Shown here: positions 44,211 to 55,086 of the stretch, in pieces
Position numbering within the stretch: the stretch's first letter is position 1
Layout: the number at the start of each line of letters is the position of its first letter
DNA from: Massilia oculi
Lineage (GTDB): Bacteria; Pseudomonadota; Gammaproteobacteria; Burkholderiales; Burkholderiaceae_D
Assembly: GCF_003143515.1 (NCBI RefSeq)
Contig: NZ_CP029343.1
Span: 3,534,001 to 3,598,000 of the forward strand
DNA: 64,000 bases
Direction: 5' to 3'
Translations under genes and position numbers: made by a program
The notes under the pieces: generated by a model
What the model saw: the letters and a program-made list of their open reading frames with translations, nothing else
The model's database searches: none
Told to the model about the DNA's origin: nothing

Positions 44211-45899
44211 TCAGGGGACGACTGTCACGGGGCAGAACCGGTAGGGCAGCGAGGCCGTCCCGATGGTGGCAGCGTACTTCCTGCAGGCGCCGTCGTCGAT
44301 GCGCAAGCGGTAGCGTGCCAATTGTTCTCTGGCCGCCAGCATGCGCAGGCGATCATCTTCCGCGATGGCCCGCCTATCGTGCAGGTTGCCTTCGGGCAAA
44401 GTCGAGAGGATCACGTAATGCGGCCCCGGACGCGCGGCCGCGGCTGCCCGGATGCGCTCGAGCCAGGCCGGTGACTCCGGGAAGGCGCCCGTCACCGAGA
44501 TCACGCGCACCTGCGGCGGGAAGAACGTCGTCAGCCAGCCCACTGGCGGGTCTCCATGCGCGGTGAAGACGATCGTGTTGGCGGGAGACGCCAGGGGTGG
44601 CACCTGGGCGCCGATATTGGGCGAACCCCATTCGGCATGGCCCCAAGTCACGAAGGGGAGGACGGCGAGGGACGTGGCAAGCAGCAGCCAGCCGCCGACG
44701 CGCGCTGCCGTAAGCGACGGCATCAGGTGCTGGAGCAGGATCCACACCATGAGCGGCGCCAGCAGTTCGAGCGGCACCAGGTAGCGGTAGATGCCGAACA
44801 GCTTCATCCAGGCCAGATAGGCCACCAGGCCGAACACCAGGAGGAATCGCGCGCGCTCCGGCATTGGCGCGTGCGGCCGCCGCCCGGCAATCCGGCCCAG
44901 CAGCCAGGCGGCGGCGCATGCCAGCGCGAGGGCGTACAGGAGCGGGACGATCACCAGCCTGAGCGGAAGCTCCGATACGCGCGCGACGTCGATGGCGAAC
45001 ACCAATGGCCAGAACAGGGTCTCAAGCATGCCTTGAGGTGTGTGCTGGTTGTCGATCACCCCCATTTGCTGCGCCAACGGACTGCGAAAAATATTATTAA
45101 ATTGTGGGAACAGGGGATTGCCGAAGCGTTCCCACATCGTCATCCACCAATATCCAGCGCCGAGCAGGAGGCCGGCCAGCACAGCGCAACCGTGGGTGAC
45201 CGCCAGCGCAAACCGCTGCCGCCAGGAGGCCGGCACCGTCAGCAGGGCAATACACAACGCCGCGGCATAGGGCGCATTGGTCAGCTTCAGCCCCGTTCCG
45301 AAGCCCATCAGCAAGCCCGAAACCACGATCCAACCGACTGTTCGACGCGTAGCCACATGCAGCCCGTTCCAGCCGCGCAGTACGAGCAGCAGCGAGGACA
45401 ACACCAGCAGCGCGGTCAGGTTGTCCCCCATGGTATTGCCCAGTTGCGACAGGAAAGCGGGGCCGCATGCGCCCGCGACCGCAAGCAGCAGGGGAAGGCG
45501 CATGCCGCCGCCGCGTGCCGGCAGGATGCGATGCGCGATGGCCATCACCAGCACGACATTCAGGCCGTGCGCATACCCCATCAGGAATCCGACCAGGGGG
45601 CCGGGCAGCGTGATACTCAGCAAGTAGTAGGGGACGTCGATCAGCGGATTGAAATAGCTTTGCCACTGGCCCGGGGCCATGTCGAGGTCGAGCCGCCCGT
45701 TAAGAAGAGCATAAGGGTTATACCAGTGGTAGTTTTTCAGGTCCCAGTTACTGTCCTGCCCCAAGGCCATCGACAACAGGCCGAACAGGACTGGTGCGAT
45801 CCAGGCCATGGCCAGGGCCACTCGCGGTTGCGCTAGCAAATTGGCGAAACGGGCGAACCAGGGTTCCGCCAGGGCGATCGGGTTCTTCAGGATATGCAT
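44211..45899 (-). CDS. Polytopic membrane protein, paralogue A (possible GT-C type transferase)
   Basis: This 562-residue protein is a close paralogue of the product at 41210-43072. It shares GQDSNWDLKNYHWYNPYALL, SYFNPLIDVPYYLL, GPLVGFLMGYAHGLN, NTMGDNLTALLVL, TGLKLTNAPYA, MWERFGNPLFPQFNNIF and the C-terminal motif TIVFTAHGDPPVGWL. The helices and the soluble tail are arranged alike; the other copy is 58 residues longer, mostly by insertions near the C-terminus. A role in glycan transfer is inferred from the GT2 gene between them. Two -10-like elements in a tandem repeat lie just upstream. Confidence 0.75.
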   Translation of the reverse strand: MHILKNPIALAEPWFARFANLLAQPRVALAMAWIAPVLFGLLSMALGQDSNWDLKNYHWYNPYALLNGRLDLDMAPGQWQSYFNPLIDVPYYLLSITLPGPLVGFLMGYAHGLNVVLVMAIAHRILPARGGGMRLPLLLAVAGACGPAFLSQLGNTMGDNLTALLVLSSLLLVLRGWNGLHVATRRTVGWIVVSGLLMGFGTGLKLTNAPYAAALCIALLTVPASWRQRFALAVTHGCAVLAGLLLGAGYWWMTMWERFGNPLFPQFNNIFRSPLAQQMGVIDNQHTPQGMLETLFWPLVFAIDVARVSELPLRLVIVPLLYALALACAAAWLLGRIAGRRPHAPMPERARFLLVFGLVAYLAWMKLFGIYRYLVPLELLAPLMVWILLQHLMPSLTAARVGGWLLLATSLAVLPFVTWGHAEWGSPNIGAQVPPLASPANTIVFTAHGDPPVGWLTTFFPPQVRVISVTGAFPESPAWLERIRAAAAARPGPHYVILSTLPEGNLHDRRAIAEDDRLRMLAAREQLARYRLRIDDGACRKYAATIGTASLPYRFCPVTVVP

Positions 45900-45919
45900 G
45901 GACGCTCTCGAGGGTGGGG

Positions 45920-45959
45920 CTCACCTGTGCATCATAAAACTCACCTGCCAATCATAAAA
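45920..45959 (-). promoter_or_regulatory. Tandem 20-bp repeat with duplicated -10-like hexamers
   Basis: Two 20-bp units differ at only three bases (45920-45939 and 45940-45959). On the minus strand each contains TTTTATGAT followed by AGGTGAG, so the near-consensus -10 TATGAT and a Shine-Dalgarno-like motif are both doubled. The repeat lies 20 bases upstream of the ATG at 45897-45899. It could give two alternative start points or be an operator. Confidence 0.5.
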
Positions 45960-46009
45960 CTTTCTTGGTGGCAGGAAAGCCTGTTGTTCAGTCCGTATGG
46001 AGAGATGAC

Positions 46010-46984
46010 TCACCCTGCCACAAAATGATCCCAGCCCGCTAGCGACAGGTCTAGCCGCTCGCCATGTGCATTGACCAGGCGCAGGCCGGGGACGGCGTCG
46101 ATCGTGCCGACCCGGGTGACTGGCGTGGAGGCCTGCGCCGCCGCTTCCAGTACCGCCGCGCGTTGTGACATCGGCGCCGTGAAGCACAATTCGTAATCGT
46201 CGCCGCCGGCCGCCGTGAAGCGGCGCCGTAGCGCGAGGTCTTGCCGCGCCAGCGCCGGGCCGCCCGGCAGCGCGTCGACGTCGAGCGTGGCGCCGACGCT
46301 TGACGCCGCCAGGATGTGCCCCAGGTCGCCGACCAGGCCGTCCGAGATGTCGAGCGCGGCGTGTGCGATCGGCACCGCCGCCAGCGCCAGGCCCAGGGCC
46401 ACGCGCGGCGTGGGCATGTGCAGCCTCGGCGCGGCTTGCGCCTGTGCCTCAGGGGTGAGCTCGACCTCTTTCCAGCAGCCGGCCAGCGCCAGGCGCGCAT
46501 CGCCCAGCGTGCCCGAGATCCAGATGTCGTCACCCGGTTTGGCCGCGGCGCGCCGCAGCGCATGGCCGGGAGATAGTTCTCCGAACACGGTGATGCAGAT
46601 ATTCAGCGGCCCCTTGGTGGTGTCGCCGCCGATCAGCTCACAGCCATGCTCGTCGGCCAGCGCGAACAGTCCGCGCGAGAAACCGTCGAGCCATGCCTCG
46701 TCGGCCCGCGGCAGCGCCAGGGCCAAGGTAAAGGCGATGGGCCGCGCGCCCATCGCGGCCAGGTCCGACAGGTTCACGGCCAGGGCCTTGTGGCCCAGCA
46801 TGAAAGGATCGGCGCCGGCGAAGAAATGGCGGTCTTCGACCAGCATGTCGGACGAGATCGCGATCTGGCGGCCAGGGGCTGGAGAGAGCAGGGCGCAGTC
46901 GTCGCCGATGCCGAGCCCGACATCAGGGCGGCCGGGGCGCTCGCGCTTGAAATAACGCTTGATGAGGTCGAATTCGGAAAGCAT
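46010..46984 (-). CDS. thiL: Thiamine-monophosphate kinase
   Basis: ThiL phosphorylates thiamine monophosphate to the active cofactor thiamine diphosphate. The protein has 324 residues of the PurM/ThiL fold: GIGDDCALL and SSDMLVEDRHFF for metal and phosphate, NLSDLAAMGA, GGDTTKGP, then DISDGLVGDLGHI and GGDDYELCF in the C-terminal half. It is cytoplasmic and complete. It is transcribed away from maeB, with 139 bases between the two starts. The next gene downstream on the same strand starts 110 bases later and probably has its own promoter. Confidence 0.95.
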   Translation of the reverse strand: MLSEFDLIKRYFKRERPGRPDVGLGIGDDCALLSPAPGRQIAISSDMLVEDRHFFAGADPFMLGHKALAVNLSDLAAMGARPIAFTLALALPRADEAWLDGFSRGLFALADEHGCELIGGDTTKGPLNICITVFGELSPGHALRRAAAKPGDDIWISGTLGDARLALAGCWKEVELTPEAQAQAAPRLHMPTPRVALGLALAAVPIAHAALDISDGLVGDLGHILAASSVGATLDVDALPGGPALARQDLALRRRFTAAGGDDYELCFTAPMSQRAAVLEAAAQASTPVTRVGTIDAVPGLRLVNAHGERLDLSLAGWDHFVAG

Positions 46985-47123
46985 GGGGCGATTGTACCGC
47001 CCTCCGTTGGCCTGCCAGGATTTGCTGCAACCTCACATAAGAGTGGTGAAAATACGTAGCCATTGACAACATCCTGTCTGATAGAATCGAAAGTCCCGTT
47101 TTGCTTCAGGAAGGCTGCCCAGC

Positions 47124-49436
47124 ATGGATTCGTCATCTGACAAAAAAGAAGAATTACGTCAGCAACTGCGTCAAGCAGCGCTCGAGTATCACCAGTTTCC
47201 CCGTCCCGGCAAGATCAGCGTGGCGCCCACCAAGGGCCTGCTGAACCAGCGCGACCTGGCCCTGGCCTATTCCCCGGGCGTGGCTGCGCCTTGCGAGGAA
47301 ATCGTCAAGGATCCTGCCAACGCCTACAAATACACCGCGCGCGGCAACCTGGTCGCCGTGATCTCCAACGGCACCGCCGTGCTGGGCCTGGGCAATATCG
47401 GTCCGCTGGCGTCGAAGCCGGTCATGGAAGGCAAGGGCGTGCTGTTCAAGAAGTTCGCCGCGATCGACGTGTTCGACATCGAGATCAACGAGACCGATCC
47501 CGACAAGCTGGTCGACATCATCGCCGCGCTCGAGCCTACTTTTGGGGGCGTGAACCTGGAAGACATCAAGGCGCCCGAGTGCTTCGACATCGAGCGCCGG
47601 CTGCGCGAGCGCATGAAGATCCCGGTCTTCCACGACGACCAGCACGGCACCGCGATCATCGTCGGCGCCGCCATCCTGAACGGACTGAAAGTCGTCGGCA
47701 AGAACATCAAGGAATGCAAGCTGGTGGTCTCGGGCGCCGGCGCGGCCGCGCTGGCCTGCCTCGACCTGATCGTCGACCTGGGCTTCCCGATCGAGAACAT
47801 CTTCGTCACCGACCTGGCCGGCGTGGTCTACAAGGGCCGTGTCGAGCTGATGGACCCGGACAAGGAGCGCTTCGCGCAGGACACGCCGCACCGTTCGCTG
47901 GCCGATGTCATCCCCGGCGCCGATATCTTCCTGGGCCTGTCCGCCGGCGGCGTGCTCAAGCAGGACATGGTCGCGCAGATGGGCCCGAGCCCGCTGATCC
48001 TGGCGCTGGCCAACCCGAACCCGGAAATCCTGCCGGAAGACGCGAAGGCGGTGCGCGGCGACGCCATCATCGCCACCGGCCGTTCGGACTACCCGAACCA
48101 GGTCAACAACGTCCTGTGCTTCCCCTATATGTTCCGCGGCGCCCTGGACTGCGGCGCGACCACCATCACGCGCGAGATGGAAATCGCCGTGGTGCACGCG
48201 ATCGCCGACCTGGCCCACGCCGAGCAGTCGGACATCGTGGCCTCGGCCTACGGCATCTCGAACCTGTCCTTCGGTCCGGAATACCTGATCCCGATGCCGT
48301 TCGACCCGCGCCTCCTGACCCATATCGCGCCGGCCGTGGCCAAGGCCGCGATGGATGGCGGCGTCGCCACCCGTCCGATCGAGGACCTGGAAGCCTACGC
48401 CGAAACCCTGCAGCAGTTCGTGTACCGCAGCGGCACCTTCATGAAGCCGCTGTTCACGGTCGCCAAGAGCGCGCCGCCGGAGCTCAAGCGCATCGTGTAC
48501 GCCGAGGGCGAGGACGAGCGCGTGCTGCGCGCGGTGCAGGTGGTGGTCGACGAAAAGCTGGCGCGCCCGATCCTGGTCGGCCGTCCGGCGGTGCTGGAGC
48601 AGCGCATCGAGAAATTCGGCCTGCGCCTCAAGCTGGGTGTGCACTTCGACGTCATCAACCCCGACTTCGACGAGCGCTACCGCGACTACTGGACGACCTA
48701 TCACCAGATGGTGATGCGCAAGGGCGTGACGCAGGACCTGGCCAAGCTGGCCATGCGCCGCCGCCACACCCTGATCGGCGCCATGATGATCCACAAGGGC
48801 GAAGCCGACGGCATGATCTGCGGCACCTACGGCACCACCCAGATGCACCTGGACTTCATCGACCAGGTGCTGGGCAAGCGTCCCGGCGCCAACGTCTATG
48901 CGGCGATGAACTTCATCATCACGCCGGAACGCCAGCTGGCCATGGTCGATACCCACGTCAACGAGAATCCGAACGCCGAGCAGCTGGCCGAGATCACGAT
49001 CATGGCGGCCGAGGAGATGGAGCGCTTCGGCATCAGCCCGCGTGCGGCCCTGCTGTCGCACTCGAACTTCGGCAGCGCCAATTCGGAGTCGGCGCAGAAG
49101 ATGCGCGCCGCCCTGGCCCTGGTGCAGCAGAAGAAGCCGGAACTGGAAATCGACGGCGAGATGCACGGCGACGCCGCGCTCGACGCCAAGAACCGCGCCA
49201 AGATCATGCCGGAATCGACCCTGAAGGGCGACGCCAACCTGCTGGTGCTGCCGAACATCGATGCCGCCAATATCTCGTACAACCTGCTCAAGACGGCGGC
49301 CGGCAACGGCATCGCGATCGGGCCGGTCCTGCTCGGCTGCGCGCGTCCGGTCCACATCCTGACCCCGTCGGCGACGGTGCGCCGGATCGTCAATATGACG
49401 GCGCTGGCGGTGGTAGATGCTGTTTCCGAGCGGTAA
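47124..49436 (+). CDS. maeB: NADP-dependent malic enzyme with phosphotransacetylase-like domain
   Basis: MaeB converts malate to pyruvate and CO2 while making NADPH. The 770-residue protein is the usual long form: the malic-enzyme half (1 to about 430) with [24 protein letters not shown] for metal binding and the dinucleotide site [15 protein letters not shown], and a C-terminal phosphotransacetylase-like half (about 445-770) with [13 protein letters not shown] and [11 protein letters not shown]. In this family the second half is regulatory (acetyl-CoA sensing in homologues) and lacks its own activity. A strong terminator follows at 49460. Confidence 0.94.
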   Translation: MDSSSDKKEELRQQLRQAALEYHQFPRPGKISVAPTKGLLNQRDLALAYSPGVAAPCEEIVKDPANAYKYTARGNLVAVISNGTAVLGLGNIGPLASKPVMEGKGVLFKKFAAIDVFDIEINETDPDKLVDIIAALEPTFGGVNLEDIKAPECFDIERRLRERMKIPVFHDDQHGTAIIVGAAILNGLKVVGKNIKECKLVVSGAGAAALACLDLIVDLGFPIENIFVTDLAGVVYKGRVELMDPDKERFAQDTPHRSLADVIPGADIFLGLSAGGVLKQDMVAQMGPSPLILALANPNPEILPEDAKAVRGDAIIATGRSDYPNQVNNVLCFPYMFRGALDCGATTITREMEIAVVHAIADLAHAEQSDIVASAYGISNLSFGPEYLIPMPFDPRLLTHIAPAVAKAAMDGGVATRPIEDLEAYAETLQQFVYRSGTFMKPLFTVAKSAPPELKRIVYAEGEDERVLRAVQVVVDEKLARPILVGRPAVLEQRIEKFGLRLKLGVHFDVINPDFDERYRDYWTTYHQMVMRKGVTQDLAKLAMRRRHTLIGAMMIHKGEADGMICGTYGTTQMHLDFIDQVLGKRPGANVYAAMNFIITPERQLAMVDTHVNENPNAEQLAEITIMAAEEMERFGISPRAALLSHSNFGSANSESAQKMRAALALVQQKKPELEIDGEMHGDAALDAKNRAKIMPESTLKGDANLLVLPNIDAANISYNLLKTAAGNGIAIGPVLLGCARPVHILTPSATVRRIVNMTALAVVDAVSER

Positions 49437-49459
49437 CTAATTAGCCGGTCTGTACTTGA

Positions 49460-49502
49460 CGCCTGCCTCGCGCGCCTTGCGCCGGGGCAGGCGTTTTTGT
49501 TT
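49460..49502 (+). terminator. Intrinsic terminator after maeB
   Basis: An 8-bp stem CGCCTGCC/GGCAGGCG (49460-49467 with 49486-49493) encloses a GC-rich 18-base loop and is followed by TTTTTGTTTTC. Confidence 0.8.
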
Positions 49503-49616
49503 TCACCTGTCTCCAGCTGTCGCCGTTTGTCGTCCTGCAAAGACACTGGTAACAAACCGTAAGCGACCGTCGGAGGGCGTCATTTTCGGGTCATAATGTT
49601 CAGATAGGTGTTGATT

Positions 49617-49645
49617 TAATTGCACACATTTCTGGTGTGCAATTA
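49617..49645. repeat. 11-bp perfect inverted repeat upstream of gmd
   Basis: Arms TAATTGCACAC and GTGTGCAATTA surround a 7-base spacer (ATTTCTG). It lies about 95 bases before gmd and 150 bases after the terminator. It is A/T-rich, unlike most of the window, and could be an operator or a hairpin in the leader of the GDP-rhamnose operon. Confidence 0.7.
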
Positions 49646-49646
49646 G

Positions 49647-50780
<1,134 letters not shown>

Positions 50781-50781
50781 T

Positions 50782-51732
50782 ATGACGCGCCTGGCCACGG
50801 ATGACGTTTCCGCCCTCGCCAAGCAGGCGAGCGGGCGTGAAGGGGAGGGCCGCCGCGCCCTGATCACGGGTCTGCGCGGCTTCACCGGCCATTACCTGGC
50901 CTCAGCCCTCACGGCCGCGGGCTACCGCGTGTTCGGCACCGTCATGCCGGGCGAGGAAACCGGGCCCGATGTGTATGCGGTCGACCTGTGCGACCGCGAT
51001 GCGGTGGCCACCATGGTCGCCGAGGTCAAGCCCGACGTCGTGGCCCACCTGGCCGGCATCGCCTTCGTGGGCCATGCCAACGTCGAGGCGATCTACCGCG
51101 TCAACGTGGTGGGCACGCGCAACCTGCTTGAAGCCCTGGCGGCCGGCGAGCATCGCCCCACCAGCGTGCTGCTGGCCTCGTCGGCGAATATCTACGGCAA
51201 TGCCAACGTGCCGGTGATCGACGAAAGCGTGCCGCCCGCGCCGGCCAACGACTACGCGGTCAGCAAGCTGGCGATGGAATACATGGCGCGCCTGTGGATG
51301 GACAAGCTGCCGATCACGATCGTGCGGCCATTCAATTACACCGGCGTGGGCCAGGCCGAGAATTTCCTGCTGCCCAAGATCGTCAACCACTTCCGCCGCA
51401 ACGAACAACGCATCGAACTGGGCAACCTCGCGATCGCGCGCGATTTCTCCGACGTGCGCATGGTGGTGCGCAGCTATCGCCGTCTGCTGGCGGCGGCGCC
51501 GGCCGGCGAAGCCTTCAATGTCTGCTCGGGCACCCCGCACTCGCTGTCGAGCGTCATCGAGACGATGGGCGAGATCGCCGGCTACCGTATCGACGTGCAG
51601 GTCAATCCCGCCTTCGTGCGCGCCAACGACGTGCTTCAACTGACTGGCAGCAATCGCAAGCTGGCCGCCGTGATCGGCGACCTGGCGCCGACCCCGCTGC
51701 ACGAGACGCTGGACTGGATGTACAGGGCGTGA
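50782..51732 (+). CDS. rmd: GDP-6-deoxy-D-mannose reductase
   Basis: Rmd reduces the Gmd product to GDP-D-rhamnose. The 316-residue extended SDR has ITGLRGFTGHYLASAL for the cofactor, AGIAFVGHANVEAIYRVNV, SSANIYGN, the catalytic DYAVSKLAMEY, and RPFNYTGVGQAENFL. An alternative 4-keto-6-deoxy reductase role, such as fucose synthesis, is less likely because the sequence resembles Rmd-type proteins and lies beside gmd with rhamnosyltransferase-like genes. The GTGA at 51729-51732 overlaps its stop with the start of the next gene. Its presence suggests a D-rhamnose-containing surface polysaccharide. Confidence 0.88.
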   Translation: MTRLATDDVSALAKQASGREGEGRRALITGLRGFTGHYLASALTAAGYRVFGTVMPGEETGPDVYAVDLCDRDAVATMVAEVKPDVVAHLAGIAFVGHANVEAIYRVNVVGTRNLLEALAAGEHRPTSVLLASSANIYGNANVPVIDESVPPAPANDYAVSKLAMEYMARLWMDKLPITIVRPFNYTGVGQAENFLLPKIVNHFRRNEQRIELGNLAIARDFSDVRMVVRSYRRLLAAAPAGEAFNVCSGTPHSLSSVIETMGEIAGYRIDVQVNPAFVRANDVLQLTGSNRKLAAVIGDLAPTPLHETLDWMYRA

Positions 51733-52867
51733 AACCCGCAGTCATCAAGGTCGGTCTGGGCACGACCATGGTCGAGCCCGGTTTGACTGGTGGCCGGCTG
51801 GACGGCATCGGCGTCTACACCCGGGCCTTGATGCAGCACTTGCCCGCAACGCTGTGCGAGGTGGCGCCGTTTTCCTGGCCCCGCCTGCGCCAGGGCGATG
51901 CGGGTATCTCCATCGGCCAGGCATTTCCCCAATCTTTTGAGACAGCGACCCTGATCGATCTGGTGACGCCGGGGCCCACCGTGTCCACATGCCGGCCGAC
52001 ATTTTCCACGTGACCGACTACCGCGTGGTGCGCATGGATTGCCCGGTGGTGGCCAGCCTGCACGATGCGTTGCCGATCAAGCACCCGGAATGGTGCAACC
52101 CGCGCCTGCGCAAGCTCAAGAACTGGCTGCAAGCCAGGGCGGCGCGCAAGGCCGACCACGTGATCGCGCTGTCGCACTTCGCCATCGAAGAACTGGTCGA
52201 CTGCTTCGGCGTCGACGAGCGGCGCATCTCGGTGGTGCCTTGCGGCGTCGACGAGGAATGGCTCACCGCACCCGACCCGCGGTCAGTGGAGGCGACCCTG
52301 GACGCCTATGGCCTGGAGCCTGGCTATTTCTTCTTTGTTGGAACCCTGCAGCCGCGCAAGAACGTCGAGCGCCTGCTGGAAGCGTATCTCGCGCTGCCCG
52401 CGCCCTTGCGCCTTGAACGCGGCCTGGTGATCGTCGGCGCTCCCGGCGCGCGCAGCGAAGCCCTGGTGGCGTCGATCAAGGCGGCGCGGGCGGCGGGCGA
52501 GAACGTGGTCTGGCTGGATCGCCTGACCGACTATGGGCAATTGCGCGACCTGTATGCCGGCGCCGGCGTCTTCGTGTTTCCCTCCTTGTACGAGGGCTAT
52601 GGCATTCCGGTACTGGAAGCCTTCGCCTCGAACGTGCCGGTGGTGGCCTCGAACACGACCTCGCTGCCGGAAGTCGCGGGCGACGCGGCGCTGCTGGTCG
52701 ACCCGCTGTCGAGCGGCGCCATCGCCGACGCCATGCGGATACTGGCCACGGACGGTGTTGCGCGCGCGCGCTGTATCGCCGCCGGACGCGCCCGCGCCGA
52801 ACAACTGACATGGCAAAACACCGCACGCCTGACGGCGGAGGTGTACCGTGCCGTCCTTTCGCAGTAA
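51729..52867 (+). pseudogene. GT4-type glycosyltransferase split by a frameshift
   Basis: The gene starts with GTG at 51729 overlapping the rmd stop and reads VKPAVIKVGLGTTMVEPGLT and GGRLDGIGVYTRALMQHLP in the first frame, ending at a TGA at 52011-52013. The natural continuation MPADIFHVTDYRVVRMDCPV is in another frame from 51989 and runs on to 52867 (292 residues) with FFFVGTLQPRKNVERLLEAY and VFPSLYEGYGIPVLEAFASN. The shift lies between about 51970 and 51988 and equals two extra bases or one missing base. Without it the product would be one retaining GT-B transferase of about 378 residues. The C-terminal part could be made separately by re-initiation at 51989, but it would lack the N-terminal acceptor-side loop. 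It probably once transferred D-rhamnose from GDP-rhamnose. Confidence 0.82.
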
Positions 52868-52879
52868 GCTGAGTTGATT

Positions 52880-54064
52880 ATGCGTGTCCTTCATTTCTAC
52901 AAGACCTACCACCCCGATTCCGTGGGCGGGGTCGAACAGGTGATCCGCCAGATGTGCGTGGGCACCGGCCGCCTCGGCGTGAGCAATACGGTGCTGTCGC
53001 TGTCGCGACACGACAACCTGGTCCCGTTCGAATTCGAAGGCCATATGGTGCACCGCGTGCCGCTCAATGCCGAGATCGCGTCCAACGCCATCTCGGTGCA
53101 GTCGATCGGCGCGCTGGCGCGCCTGGCGAAGCAGGCCGACGTGGTGCACTACCACTTCCCCTGGCCCTTCATGGACCTGGCCCATTTCATGGCCCGGGTC
53201 GACAAGCCGACGGTGGTCACCTACCACTCCGACATCGTGCGCCAGCGCCACCTGCTGCGCCTGTACCAGCCGCTCAAGCACCGCTTCCTCAAGAGCGTCG
53301 ACGCGATCGTCGCCACCTCGCCCAACTATCTCGGTTCGTCGACCGTGCTGGCGCGTTACAAGCAAAAAACCTCGGTCATTCCCTTCGGCCTGGACCGCGG
53401 CACCTATCCGCAGCCCGAACCGGCCCGCCTGGCGCACTGGCGCGAGCGCGTGGGCCCCAAGTTTTTCCTGTTCGTGGGCGTGCTGCGCTACTACAAGGGC
53501 CTGCACATCCTGCTCGAGGCGGCGCAAGGGCTGGACTATCCGATCGTGATCGTCGGCGCCGGGCCGATCGAGCAGGAGCTCAAGGAACAGGCCGCGCGCC
53601 TGGGCCTGTCCAACGTGATGTTCGTCGGCGCGATCGACGAACCGGACAAGGCGGCGCTGCTGACGCTGTGCTATGCGGTGGCGTTCCCCTCGCACCTGCG
53701 TTCGGAAGCCTTCGGCATCTCGCTGCTCGAGGGCGCGATGTACGGCAAGCCGATGATCTCGAGCGAGATCGGCACCGGCACCACCTATATCAACGTCGAT
53801 GGCGACACCGGCCTGGTGGTGCCCCCGTCCGACGCTCCGGCGCTGCGCGCGGCGATGCGCACCCTGTGGGACAACCCGGACATGGCGCGCGCCATGGGCC
53901 GCCGCGCCGAGGCGCGTTTCGAAGAATTGTTTACGTCCGAGAAGATGGCGGCCAACTATACGGCGCTGTACCACGAGCTGGTGGCAAGGCGCGCCCCCAA
54001 GGGTGCGCTCGTCGAGCCGGCGGACGGCGCCTTGCACATGAAAGGCGACGCCACAGGGCGTTAG
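52880..54064 (+). CDS. GT4-family glycosyltransferase, likely GDP-sugar dependent
   Basis: The 394-residue enzyme has the two-domain GT-B fold. The N-terminal MRVLHFYKTYHPDSVGGVEQ holds the glycine-rich acceptor loop, FFLFVGVLRYYKGLHILLEA starts the donor domain, and SEAFGISLLEGAMYGKPM is the E-x7-E retaining signature. The start of this sequence resembles the A-band rhamnan transferase WbpZ, so D-rhamnose transfer is a reasonable inference. It starts 12 bases after the frameshifted glycosyltransferase. The frame is open six bases upstream, but the ATG at 52880 is the natural start. No ABC exporter genes for the polymer are seen in the window. Confidence 0.9.
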   Translation: MRVLHFYKTYHPDSVGGVEQVIRQMCVGTGRLGVSNTVLSLSRHDNLVPFEFEGHMVHRVPLNAEIASNAISVQSIGALARLAKQADVVHYHFPWPFMDLAHFMARVDKPTVVTYHSDIVRQRHLLRLYQPLKHRFLKSVDAIVATSPNYLGSSTVLARYKQKTSVIPFGLDRGTYPQPEPARLAHWRERVGPKFFLFVGVLRYYKGLHILLEAAQGLDYPIVIVGAGPIEQELKEQAARLGLSNVMFVGAIDEPDKAALLTLCYAVAFPSHLRSEAFGISLLEGAMYGKPMISSEIGTGTTYINVDGDTGLVVPPSDAPALRAAMRTLWDNPDMARAMGRRAEARFEELFTSEKMAANYTALYHELVARRAPKGALVEPADGALHMKGDATGR

Positions 54065-54090
54065 GGCATACCGGCGCGCGCAGCCGGCGT

Positions 54091-55086
54091 TCAGGCCGTC
54101 TCTGCCCAGCGCAGCCTGATTTCGCGGATCGCCGGCATCTGGTCGGCGAACAGATCCACCAGTTGCGGGTCGAAGTGGCGGCCTTTCTGCTCGCGCAAGA
54201 AATTCACCGCTTCTTCCTCGGTCCAGGCCTTCTTGTACGGCCGCACCGATGTCAAGGCGTCGAACACGTCGGCGATCGCCACGATCCTGCCCACCAAAGG
54301 AATGTCTTCCCCGGTCAGCCGGTTCGGATAGCCGCTGCCATCGTATTTCTCGTGGTGGGTCAGCGCGATCTGGCGCGCCAGCGCCAGCATGCCGCCATCG
54401 TGCTCGCCGATGATCTCGGCACCGATCGTCACGTGGCTCTGCATGATCTTCCATTCGTCGGCGTCGAGCGGCCCGGGTTTCTGCAGGATGCGGTCGGGGA
54501 TGCCGATCTTGCCCACGTCGTGCATCGGCGCCGCGTGCAGCAGGTCGTCGGCCTCGATCTCCGTCATGCCGGCCGCGATGCCGAGGATGCGCGAGAAGTG
54601 GCTCATGCGGATCACGTGCAGGCCGGTCTCGTTGTCCTTGTACTCGGCGGCCAGGCCCAGGCGCTGCACGATCTCGAGGCGGCTGGCGCGCAGTTCTTCC
54701 ATCCGCACCAGCGACAGGTGGGTGCGCACGCGTGCCCGCACCACCGGCGGGCTGACCGGCTTGGTGATGTAGTCGACCGCGCCGGCCTCGAAGCCTTCGA
54801 CCTCGTCGGCGGTCTCGGTCAGGGCGGTAACAAAAATCACCGGGGTCGAGGCGGTGGCGGGATGCGCCTTGAGGGCGGCGCACACCTCGTAGCCCGACAT
54901 CCCGGGCATCATCACGTCCAGCAGCACCAGGTCTGGCTGCTCCTGGCGCGCCAGTTCGAGCGCGCGCGCGCCGTCCTTGGCGAACAGCAGGCGGTAGTGG
55001 TCCTGCAGGATCTGGCGCAGCAGCTGCAGGTTGCTGGCTTCGTCGTCGACCGCGAGGATCAGCGGGCGGGTATTCGGTTGGCTCAT
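54091..55086 (-). CDS. HD-GYP response regulator (c-di-GMP phosphodiesterase)
   Basis: This 331-residue regulator is a receiver domain (1-120, phospho-acceptor Asp57, K109-Pro) joined to an HD-GYP domain (about 135-320). The HD pair is His189-Asp190 in APMHDVGKIGIPD and the GYP motif is in HHEKYDGSGYP (244-254), both intact, so it can degrade c-di-GMP as RpfG does. Its ATG overlaps the stop of the MHYT hybrid kinase by four bases, and it lies downstream of it on the same strand, so the two form a translationally coupled pair. The kinase is therefore the likely source of phosphate. Confidence 0.95.
   Translation of the reverse strand: MSQPNTRPLILAVDDEASNLQLLRQILQDHYRLLFAKDGARALELARQEQPDLVLLDVMMPGMSGYEVCAALKAHPATASTPVIFVTALTETADEVEGFEAGAVDYITKPVSPPVVRARVRTHLSLVRMEELRASRLEIVQRLGLAAEYKDNETGLHVIRMSHFSRILGIAAGMTEIEADDLLHAAPMHDVGKIGIPDRILQKPGPLDADEWKIMQSHVTIGAEIIGEHDGGMLALARQIALTHHEKYDGSGYPNRLTGEDIPLVGRIVAIADVFDALTSVRPYKKAWTEEEAVNFLREQKGRHFDPQLVDLFADQMPAIREIRLRWAETA

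Noticed and set aside
47154..49355. Long minus-strand frame over malic enzyme
   Set aside because: It is antisense shadow of maeB with no recognisable domain.
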